This document shows positions 38,589 through 48,454 of a stretch of 48,454 nt of DNA, piece by piece. The stretch covers positions 366,194 to 414,647 of the forward strand of contig NW_019775735.1 of assembly GCF_001039355.2 (NCBI RefSeq), given 5' to 3'. Under the pieces are notes generated by a model. It was not told the DNA's origin. It ran no database searches and was given only the letters and a program-made list of their open reading frames with translations. Every line of letters begins with the position of its first letter. Positions within the stretch are counted from its first letter, which is position 1. The stretch is from Lingula anatina. Taxonomy: Eukaryota > Brachiopoda > Lingulata > Lingulida > Lingulidae. Position numbers and translations under genes: made by a program.

Positions 38589-40712
38589 TTGTCAGGGTCT
38601 CTCCTTCCAAATATTGAAAAAGTATTTATTTATTTATTTATTTATTTATTTGCATGAATGAAGCATGCTTACATATACGTTTTTATGATTCTCTTGCTTT
38701 TTGAATCTCTCCTATCGTGGTCATGCGGAAAAATAATTTTAATAATAATAATAATTTATTGAGCACTGAAATGATTTTTTTACATTTAGAGGCTCTCTAT
38801 CTACTATATATTATACATATGGAAAGATAGTAATGATAGTAAGTAAATGAAAGAGAGAAGAAAATTATACTTATATAATGTTACACAATATACATTCTCT
38901 CTCTAATTGCTATTCGGTAATATATTTGGTTGACATCTTGATCTCAATGATCGTGACAATTGTTGGGCCCAAAAGAGATACGAAAACGTAGAAAAAAATC
39001 ACTTGTGTATTTGAGCTAAGTTTAACATCGTCATAGACAAGGCATGTGTATACACAAGGTTGTATGTTTGTAAAGTAATGATAAATAAAATGCACACCTT
39101 GGTGTTGTACTAGTTATAAGCGGTATATTTAATGTATTAAGGGTCGGGGAGTCGATGTATATATACTAAAATAAATAAATCATATATCAATGACCAATCA
39201 TATCAAGTGATGCAGTTTGTTTTGTGAATTCTGCCAATTAGAATGCAGCTCTTGGACTAGTTTCCAAATTATTGATCAACTCGAGTCATGTTTTAATGTG
39301 TACTTCAGGTTAAAATAATCCTGCCAAAGACGTAGACATACACAAAAACAGTAATAGTATACACAGTATGTGCCATGCAGGTAAAGCAGAGATACAATTT
39401 AAATTCAGAATGCAAAACAATCATGAATATAAAAATTAATGATTTGTGACTACGTGTAGGTATTTTTAAATGCTATAAAACTTCATATGGTATTTGCCAT
39501 ATGATTACTTCGACACTAGCGGTTCTTGTATAAAATATAAACGGTAGTCCCATTCTGTGTCACATGTAGGATTGTTCACGTACATGTTTAAGTATAGAGT
39601 AAGCTATATCATGTATAATGGTTATTAAAGAGAAAGTCTGTGTGTAATGTATCATTTGATTCACTTATGAGAAGGTACATGTACAAGTAGGAATGCCGCC
39701 ACGGCTGATGGTGGGATTAAGTGAGTATATCTGATCATCTGATAATCTGTATAATTATAATACCCGCGAAAACATATAGCGAGGGCGGAACAATTATGGC
39801 CATGTAATAAAAGAACAGAAACAAACTTTGACTTGGATGGCATTGTCACAGTGTATTATGATGCACGCAACTATTCTTCATCATTTGAATTTAATGTTTA
39901 TCATTTAATGTGTTTAAGAAATATGGGCGTATTTAGATATAGATAGAAAAGAGGGAAAGGAGAGTGAGCGAAGAAAAGAATAGATAATGTGGAATTGACA
40001 AAATAGGACCCAGTAATAGACTTTCAAATGCTTGATGTGGGTATCCCAAGAACATAAATTATTGTTATCTTGTGATTTACATTGTCAAGTCACTGTCATT
40101 GTCAAGTACTTCCGGATCTTCTTGCTTCTACAGGTGCTCTTATTTTAAAGGATCCACTCCATAAGTACAGTGCTTGGCCCAACATAAAAAAAATGAGTAT
40201 TACACGAGGTCTACAGTGAGTTTATTTTGAAATTCAAAGCACGGGGTGATAATATCATATTCCCTTTCACAAACAAATGTCTAACTCGTCCTGTGTGTAC
40301 ATATATATTCGCGAGGTACGGGTGGTAGCAAGAGGCGACTTATTATCTCGCTCGTCAACATCAATATTTCGTGACAGAGTCAGTATTTCATTGTGTATGC
40401 TGGAGAGTGGGGCCACAGTGTAGACATTTATGATCGGCCCGCGGCTAAAATAATGTAAATTCTCGAAATTGTTGCATTTTATGGGCCACAGATTTATGCT
40501 CCAACGAACATCTGCTGTCAGGAGATTTCCTACGGATTTTTAAAGTACAGCCACTTTGTTAGGCAATATTATGGCATTTAAACTTAAGTGCTGAGAAAAC
40601 TAAGAAAGCAATTGCTTAATGACATGGTGTTCTGGTTCGGGATACAACAGAATTATTCTTAGGACCCCACCCCCCATTTTCCCAGCTTAAAACTATCAGT
40701 GTAGTAGTACAC

Positions 40713-40713
<1 letters not shown>
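38589..40713. other. Intronic DNA, no gene recognised
   Basis: Contains a short TTTA tract (38622-38651), an AAT run (about 38742-38756) and a small CATATGG...CCATATG hairpin (39484-39503). A repeat-free stretch at 40380-40580 has TTTATG-type homeodomain cores. No coding or RNA gene signal is seen. Confidence 0.55.

Positions 40714-40805
<92 letters not shown>
40714..40805. repeat. Compound (CA)n(GA)n microsatellite
   Basis: CA tracts (40714-40742 and 40746-40774) separated by a GGA interruption run directly into a GA tract. Confidence 0.97.
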
Positions 40806-40810
<5 letters not shown>

Positions 40811-43800
40811 TATATAGAATTTAACGTCGTGTTTTAGTTTATAGTCGCAGCCTTTATATTTGTCCCGCTGCAGCCTTGGCACGTCGTCACTGAATATTAC
40901 ATGAGGTTGGTTTACCGAATATATGCATACAGCAGCTTGCTTGCGAGTTTTATGATCTATTTGGCCAGTATGAAGGTATCCACAGTGTGAAGTAACAAAG
41001 CACCTGAACGTTGAACCGAATGTTTAATGATTCTAAAAATTTGCGGCAAGTGGCACCTGGATTTTAGCAAGGAGTTGCCTTGGTTTTAGTGAAATAATCC
41101 CATCTTTGTACTTTTTAATGCACTGTTTGATAAACGTGCATCGTGGATGTATGCATGGCTAACCACTATATCTTTGCAGACAGGCAAAATGTTAGGCCAA
41201 CAAACAGACAGACGGACAGACAGGCAGACAGACAATCGAAAAGACGAACAGACGTAATCGAATATTGTACTTGTTCATCGCACTTAAGCAGACACTTTAC
41301 GGGACTAGTACTGTATAATTGAAAACTTAAACAGGCTGTCTATTAAGTCTTTGTGTTATTTCAAATAAACAATTAACTTTTATCAGAACATTATTTGCCT
41401 GATAGCTGCAAACAAAGAAGGCGTCAGAGCATAAATTATGAACCCATTCAACAGTTTTAGTCCTCAAATATTAAAAACTGAAGCTGAGCAAAAATGTCAC
41501 TTGATGCGGGTTGTGTACCACAGGCTTTACTACGACAGCTAAGTTAATTGTTTGCACAGACAATTCAGGATTATTTATTCAACTGAGAATGGGAGATTTT
41601 AATATATTTGTAAAGAGCGTTATCATCTTTGGTTCAATACATTATGATAAGAAAAAATATCCCTCATAAAAAAGGATATTGCTGTAATTAGTCATAAACG
41701 TTGTTTCCTTCAATAAATGCTTAGGTGCAGCATTCACCTAACGTATGTCTACAAAAGAATGACAAGACAGTTTGTTTTTGCGTAATGAATGAATAGGTGA
41801 ATAAAGTAAATAAACACAAGGGTGAATAGATTAATAGACTAGCGAATGAATGAGCTAGTGCGTGAAATAATTGATAAAAAATTGTGGACGTGTGAATGAA
41901 TGAATGAATGAATGAATGAATAAACAAAAGAATGAATAAATGAGAGAGTTAATGTGTTAGTGGATGAACGAATGAGAAAGAGACTAAAGGGAGGAAGGCT
42001 CAACCAACTTATGAAAGGTGGATGAATGAATACTTGAGTGAAAGTTAATGAGTGAAAAAGCAGGGAATTGATTTTTTGTACCAACGCATGAATGCAAATT
42101 AAAAAAAAAAAAAAAAAACTTGTCTGAATGAAGGTCTTACGACTGATATTGCAGATAATCATTCAGTAAATACACCCTAGTGATACATAACAACAACAAG
42201 TATGTGTGTCTGATTAAAGTATTCTTATAGCCATACTTTTGTTTAATACAATATCACATTTGATTGAACCACCGTCACTGCTGCGAAGAATGCGGGATGC
42301 TTTGATGACATTTTGCACATTTGTTAATTTGTCAAATTAATTTCTTCTGTGTTGACCGGAGCAACGCATAAATATTCTTCAGAATCCTTTACTTCATTAA
42401 ATGTCCATTGTCTAGATAAGCTGACTCATATTTTACATGATTTTAATATTTTTTCAGTATAAAGTTATGAAAGATTGAAAGAGCGAACGCGCGTTATTCT
42501 TTTTGTTTGATTTTAATTTTTTAAAAGGAATCGGTATATGCAGTAATAATATGACAAATGTCATATCCACGATTTAAAGTGAAGACAGTGAACAGTTCAG
42601 TTACTACAGACAAATTCAGTAGGCTGTCAGTGAGTTTAGTTTCCTTTTTGAAAAGAAAAACAGATTTTTTTTATATTTAGGAAAATCCCTCAGATATGCT
42701 GTCTTTGGCATTGGCTGACATTCATGATTATTATCATTTTCATCATACCCAATTTTTTTTTTTTTGAAAGAAAATCTTATCATCTACATATTGTAGTAAT
42801 TGTTTTGATAATAAACATACGATTTGCAAACGAGATCGACTAATACTAGAAGTAGGCAGTTTTCTAACAAATTTACTAGTTATTGTAAATTTACAGTTCT
42901 GTTTTTTTTTTTTTTTTTTCTCAGCATATTGCTTGACCCACTTTCTGATCTCCTTCTCTAGAGAGAAGGGGCAAAAGTTCGCGATTGTTTTGCCTGCGGC
43001 ACGCGTATTTTTGGGCATCGGTTCAAAAGTCAACCTTGGCGTCGATATCGCATAGTTGTTAGACATATCAAACAGCATTTTAAAATATTAAAGTATATGC
43101 AAGTGCGTTACGTTGTTTTATAAAAACTGCTCCCTTTACCAATTTTATTTTCTTCCAATTTATAAAATTGTAGCAAAATAGGTAGATTAATCAATCTATT
43201 TCTTGTCTGCCCCTATGTGCTTCTTCTCGTTAGACTTCGCCTTCAACCTTTTCTTATTTAAAAAAAACTTAAAAACTATCTTGCAATCGTGCGTTAAGGC
43301 TTCCGTTTTCTTATCATATATCGATCGATCAGATGCGAGTCCGTACCTATCTGAGCCAAGGTTAAGGCAACGTTACTTTAGTTACTTAACCCGTGCGCCT
43401 TACGCCGGATAGCACCGGTAAGTTTCACCAATATAGGGACACAGAGATCGACGACAAGGCAGACGGTTTCTTCCAGGGTCATGCTAATTAATTTAAAGCA
43501 TGCAGCCTACTACGGCTGTGAATATTGATTAGCGGTTCCATGCAAGGGGCCGCAGGATTTCAAATTTAGCTGATGGAGCCTCTTTTGCGGTCTAAGACTA
43601 CTGTCCGGTGCCGCGTCGGTGGTGGCGTAAATGGTTTGAACCTCTTAGTGGAGAAAAGTAGACGCGGTAACGCGTGGAAGAAATTGCACAGGAAAAACCT
43701 GAGAAATTGGTGTTAATTTTATTTCCGCTGACATATCATGAATAAGTGGGTTTGCCTTTTTTCAATAAAATGATAATAAAATAGAAAGCAAACAGACTGT

Positions 43801-44390
43801 TATTATGGGCTAAATATGATATGCCCACATGCCTATTACGAGATATGCAATTATTTCTAAGTGAAATCTTTTCTGCTTTTTTTCCCTGTTAATCGTACAT
43901 CGACTTAAAGCTGAGTTTTGTCATCAGGTTAATATATTGTGAACAGTGACCAATTTTAAATTTAATGTCGAAACAATGATTGATAATTTAGCCAGGTACG
44001 GACGTGATCGTCGAAAAGCAGCTAAAATTATTTGTGACAGAACACGTACTGGTCTATCGTTACCAACATGTCACATTTTATTCCGACGACCTAAGGAAAC
44101 TCTAGTTACCAAACGCCTGTACAAGGGGCTCCCCCATCGGTTTGGTCGTTATGCATGCAAGGAAGACCTCTTTTAGTAAGGGTCACATTTGAAAGGGACT
44201 GGAGAAATCCCTGGGGAAATGTCTATATACAAGGTATGCCGAGCTGCCCAGATGTGAAAAAGAAAATAGTTTATTTGCTCACTTGGTTTAGAGTTTTATA
44301 TCGTGAAGATCCTGGTTTTTGTGTTGATGGTATATTTTTTATTAAAATAGTAGTAATTACAATAACAATAAAAACAAGAACAACAACGAC
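40806..44390. other. Intronic DNA, no gene recognised
   Basis: Contains an ACAG-type tract (41203-41233), the degenerate GAAT region (41783-42057), poly-A/T tracts (42099-42118, 42754-42766, 42902-42920) and a Pbx-Hox-like ATTAATCA (43186-43193). A GC-richer stretch at 43540-43680 includes an ACGCG-GTAA-CGCGT inverted repeat (43662-43675). The 76-codon frame at 43946-44176 is not recognised. Confidence 0.55.
41783..42057. repeat. Degenerate GAAT-family tetranucleotide array
   Basis: A pure core (41892-41922) sits inside about 275 bases of diverged GAAT, GAGT, GTGA and AAAT units. It looks like an old tetranucleotide array decaying by substitution. The Ser-Phe-Ile-His repeats on the minus strand are a by-product. 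Confidence 0.8.

Positions 44391-44454
<64 letters not shown>
44391..44454. repeat. (AAT)n microsatellite
   Basis: A pure trinucleotide tract of about 21 units. Confidence 0.97.
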
Positions 44455-44455
<1 letters not shown>

Positions 44456-45508
44456 GTAAATGTTAATGTTATAATAATAAATGTTTCCTTGTTAAATAAG
44501 AATTGGAGAAAACTTATACATTTGTTAAAGGAATGTGTATGATACATATTACCTTTCGCATTTAAAACAGTAACAAAAATAAGACAGTAGTGTTGTCTTA
44601 GTAAGTCGTGCTCTGCATAGAATGGGTGTGCTGTAGCCAAATAATGGTGATTACACGATAAAATTTTTGGAAAACATGAATGTATGCCTTTTGGTGTTTA
44701 TAGAAATCGATAAACAATTCTTCTGAGGCATGACCCATAATACAAATATCCCTTAACTATCAAAAATTATTATTTTTATTTTTCATATTTTTTCTCGATA
44801 TGGCATATTCAATATGATATAATTTTACAGTCTCTCCCAATTATGCCAATGCACGCTTCTCTTTTCCATCAGTATTGACTTTGTTGTTCTATTTTGGTCA
44901 CACAACCAGACGACCAAACTATACGCCGACTGCAAATCTGGAATCTGGTTTCAAAACACCGTTAATTAGATTTGTCTTGCGTGAACCCAGAAACCCCCAA
45001 ATCACCTTGTGTTGGGAGATGCAAAGAAAATTTACTGGAAAATGTTTAGGTACAACAGGGAAAACTATTTTTCTGACAAGGTCGTTTATAATGCATACAA
45101 TATATAATATATGTATCTAAGAAAAGGTACGCGGGCGGGTAAGGGGAGGGGTAAGAACTGGGGCCGTTGACTTTCAACTCTGTCGGGAAAGGTGGAAAAG
45201 GAACCGCTATCGTATTTTAAACATGCTATTTTATCATTTCGATGCATCTGAGTGAGCTGAAAATAAATTTCTAAACATTCAGCTACATCACAAATGACTG
45301 ACCACTACACAGAAACAAGCCAGGATATCTCAAATCAATTATGTATCCAGCTCTCTCTTTCTCTGTCATAATAATAATGATAATAATAATAATAATAATA
45401 ATAATCAAACAAAAAACACTTGAATACAACAAAAAAGTTATGGCACTATGTAGAAATATAAAAAGGAAACAAATACACGATAAAATGATAAACACAAACA
45501 AACAGATG

Positions 45509-45510
45509 AA

Positions 45511-45557
<47 letters not shown>

Positions 45558-45560
45558 ATA
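45509..45560. repeat. (AAAT)n microsatellite
   Basis: A pure AAAT tract of about 13 units. Confidence 0.97.
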
Positions 45561-45837
45561 CCTTGGTACATAGAGGTTAGATATTTTTAATAAATCGAAA
45601 GTAGAAAGCAAAGAAAACGGAACTTAATGCATCTTTGCAACTTAAAACCTTTTACAGTTTATCCAAAACAAACATTGTCTTACAACAACGTATGACGAGC
45701 TGTGTATTACCAACTGTTACGACATTTGGTCACTGACAGCAGATGCCGTAACAATATGTTTTTGAAAAGAAGGTGTTGGTCAAAAAGACATTCATGTCCT
45801 GATATTAACGCCCATTCCAAACTTTTCAGTCCTGTAT

Positions 45838-45844
<7 letters not shown>

Positions 45845-45899
<55 letters not shown>
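45845..45899. repeat. (TC)n microsatellite
   Basis: A pure TC tract preceded by a short poly-C run. Confidence 0.97.
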
Positions 45900-45902
<3 letters not shown>

Positions 45903-47936
45903 AATGGGTAATTGGGATGTTGGTGCTTGTGTGTGTGTGCTTGAGAGATAGGGAGAAAGAGAATTTTTCTGAGTGGAGGAGGGACATAATACCTTATAAC
46001 ACACATGACACAGATACATTATCGCTAAAAGAAAGGTTAAGAATTCATTTTTTTCTCTCTGTCTCAACTAACCCCTATGGATAATCTTCAAGTTACAATA
46101 AACGGCCCTTGTGCAGCTTGTGGCGTGCCTACTGCTTCTGTAAGCCGTCTGTTACTGGTAAAGGGTATCGGAACAGCAGTTGAAGGCGTTTCGCGAGCAC
46201 GATGTTACAATAATGCGAGTAGGGAGCGAGTTATGAGCTAAAGCTTCGACAGCTTGAATATTCTTCAGACACGCGAACCTGCATTTTAAAGGCCCTGTTG
46301 TGTGCCCTCGCGTCCTTGTATATCCCTCCTCTAGTGTGATTGACATGGTTAAGTAGCAATTCTCTGCTGCGAGCTACTTTTGGTGTAAAAAGGGGGGGGG
46401 AGGGTGCGAAGTTGTGAGCTGTGTTAATGCATTATTGGGCGGTTCAAATATTCAAATTGTAGAAAGGTCAGTGTGATGTATTTTAAATTCGTGTTCGGAG
46501 ATATATGTTAGGGGAATAGGGATTATATACATACAAGTGCTCGTAATGTTTTGGACTCTCAGAACTCTCAGATCTTTTTAGACAGCGAAGATCAAGTGTC
46601 AGGTCGACACCCTGTGAATTGTTATGACAAGATATAAAAGTCCTATTTATTTAAACAAAATCATATTTTTTATTTCTACTACATTGTATGATGACACATG
46701 AAGGTCTGGCTGCGGTATATTTGAAGTGAAATAGAGACAGCGACCAATATCTATATCGCGTCTTGTCGTCTGCTAGTCCTTGATTCTTCTTTACAAGCTT
46801 ACATGAAACCATCAGTGAAAAATCACGGATTACATTTTGCTGTTGATTTTTTTTCTTGCTGCAAAACCAATGCCCACTAAAAAGAGGACCCCGTGCTTCT
46901 GATGCCAGCGACCCCGCGTGTTTTCTCGTTTATGCTGCATCGTCTGCTCTTGTCGTCTGCCGTTTTGGTGGGTTCACTTGGTAAAGGGAATTGATAGATG
47001 ACGCCATGTCACGAACATGTCAACTGTTCTGAGCTTTTCCGCTGTGTTAGTTCCGCCTGGTTGGTCTGGCTGTGCTTGGATGGAGGAACATGTTGTTACT
47101 GATACTGCGGCAACATATTGGTTTAAGTTAGTGATGGGTTACACGCATGTGGGTCTACCTACCACAACGTTGCTGCTGTGCACAAGTCTGCATTTCTTTA
47201 TCTTTAAAGAGAGAGAGAGAGATTGAGAGAGAGCCATAATCGTTTATCTGCACACATGTACCATTTACACACGCACCCCTCTCAAGCGCACATCAGATAG
47301 AGCATACAGCCTTTTTTACTGTTCTCTAACTATTTATCTCGAAACAAGATTACCCTCATTAACAGCGTGTATGTTTACTCTGTTACCTACATGTTGCACT
47401 TTGTTTGATAAAGAGCAATTCACTCTGTTTAAACTGGAGAAATATCGTTGTATTAGCCTGTTGGACCACTTTTAGCCTGTTGGACCGCTTGATTGCAATA
47501 GGAATGGATAGAAATGTGGCGCTTGGTTCTTATAATGTCGTGTGATGGGCTTTTATTTCTTACAATTTTTGAAGTCAAGGCCTTTAAACTTTCTATATCA
47601 AATACTTAAGCTAATAGGTCTATGTTACTAGCATATGGTGTGTTTGTGACGATTAAGGGGGTGGACGGTTTCCGGGGGGTGGGGGGGGGGAGGAAAACAG
47701 GGCATAGTGCAGAAGAATATTTCTGTAAGTCATATTTACCTAAAATGTCATTTAATTCCTTCTGATAACAGTTTACTGCACAAATGCAACTGCATGCACT
47801 TAAATACAGACATATTATTGTTGATATGTTACTTTTGGAGTGTCTTTTCAAACTACAGACATTAGGTGGACATGTATTAAATGTGCGTTCAAATCAGTGA
47901 TACATCCAAGACAGCACACGCGCTTAGAAATACGTG

Positions 47937-47940
<4 letters not shown>

Positions 47941-47979
<39 letters not shown>

Positions 47980-48056
47980 ATAGATACACAAACTTGTGCG
48001 TGCAGTCAGTTGCACGCACGCAAGTGAACATGCATACCCTCTACCAAAACACACGT

Positions 48057-48092
<36 letters not shown>
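47941..48092. repeat. Two (CA)n microsatellites about 80 bp apart
   Basis: CA tracts at 47941-47977 and 48057-48092 are separated by sequence that itself contains CACGCACGC and ACACGTGCAC. The pair may derive from one interrupted tract. Confidence 0.95.
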
Positions 48093-48095
<3 letters not shown>

Positions 48096-48454
48096 TCAAA
48101 CTGACGAATGTCTAAGTGATCAAGGCAGAGAAAAACCCTCTACTGCAGCGGATATCCACTAACCCAGTTCTTTCATCAAATAAGTAACCAGATTGTCAAC
48201 ATGTAACGTTAAGAGCGCTCTGACGTGACACGCCAACTTTCAACGCTTCAACGAGGCCTTTATTGATGAGTGGACGCAATATTTTGCTGATCCGTAACGT
48301 GTTATTTTATTTTATCAGGCACAATGGAGTAGCTCATCGCTAGTCAAGCTCAGAATGTTTCCATGCTGTTGCGTGTTTCTTGATTTGTATTCCCCTTCAA
48401 TGACATAACAAGGGTTTTGAGTTTCAAAACACATATATCAGAACAGAAACATAC

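Larger units (their letters stand above)
44455..48454. other. Right-end intronic DNA, microsatellite-dense
   Basis: No homeodomain exon or other gene is recognised. It holds AAT (45369-45405), AAAT (45509-45560), TC (45845-45899), GA (47208-47233), poly-G (46393-46400, 47674-47692) and two CA tracts (47941-47977, 48057-48092). A tandem pair of TTAGCCTGTTGGACC units lies at 47452-47489. Confidence 0.55.

Noticed and set aside
42186-42220. A frame reading NNKYVC, like the NKYLC of the Hox homeodomain.
   Set aside because: It is followed by LIKVFL and a stop instead of RPRR, and it lies in a simple AAC run.
43946-44466. Two overlapping frames rich in Arg/Lys that could suggest a frameshifted gene.
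   Set aside because: No family resemblance, and the second runs into an AAT microsatellite. I cannot support a gene.
44940-44972. A frame reading GIWFQN, like the start of a homeodomain recognition helix (expected exon 2).
   Set aside because: It continues TVN and then a stop, with no RR(M)K, and the upstream codons bear no resemblance to helices 1 and 2. It is a chance match.

Overview
The window is non-coding-rich eukaryotic DNA holding one recognisable gene part: the first coding exon of a Hox2/proboscipedia-class homeobox gene on the + strand (27573-27912). Its product starts with the Hox2 N-terminal motif (GFINSRPSIAEFM) and carries a YPWM hexapeptide (DYPWMREKK). It ends at a consensus 5' splice site (GTAAGT) before any homeodomain. 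I found no homeodomain exon in the 20.5 kb that follow, so those bases are best read as the first intron of the gene, with exon 2 beyond the right edge. The 27.5 kb to the left are upstream intergenic DNA. In a canonical collinear cluster Hox3 would lie to the left and Hox1 to the right (inference; neither is visible here).

The organism is an animal. AT-rich DNA, abundant microsatellites (AT, GA/CT, CA/TG, ATT, AAAT, ACAG) and haplotypes differing by roughly one to a few percent suggest a highly heterozygous, probably marine, invertebrate. The Hox2 exon does not let me choose between a lophotrochozoan and an invertebrate deuterostome.

Layout: 1-14156 is intergenic DNA with scattered microsatellites. 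14157-16028 is a direct duplication split by a single N. 16029-23018 is intergenic. 23019-25646 is two near-identical 848-bp blocks around a 932-bp N gap. 25647-27572 is the GC-richer, repeat-poor Hox2 proximal upstream region. 27573-27912 is exon 1. From 27913 onward is intron. The intron contains a 219-bp MITE-like element with perfect 35-bp terminal inverted repeats (30091-30309), a triplicated stretch split by two single Ns (30492-38588) containing a possible tRNA-derived SINE fossil, and a microsatellite-dense right end (38590-48454).

The strongest structural observation concerns the assembly. Every N in the window sits exactly at the boundary of a direct duplication. In the triplication, copies 1 and 3 look identical while copy 2 is a diverged allele. 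This is the pattern of unmerged contig overlaps and an inserted alternative haplotype, not biological tandem duplication. It would inflate the window by about 7.4 kb. I see no novel protein-coding system, RNA gene, CRISPR array or autonomous transposon. Other open reading frames are short, low-complexity or unrecognisable, and I do not annotate them as genes.
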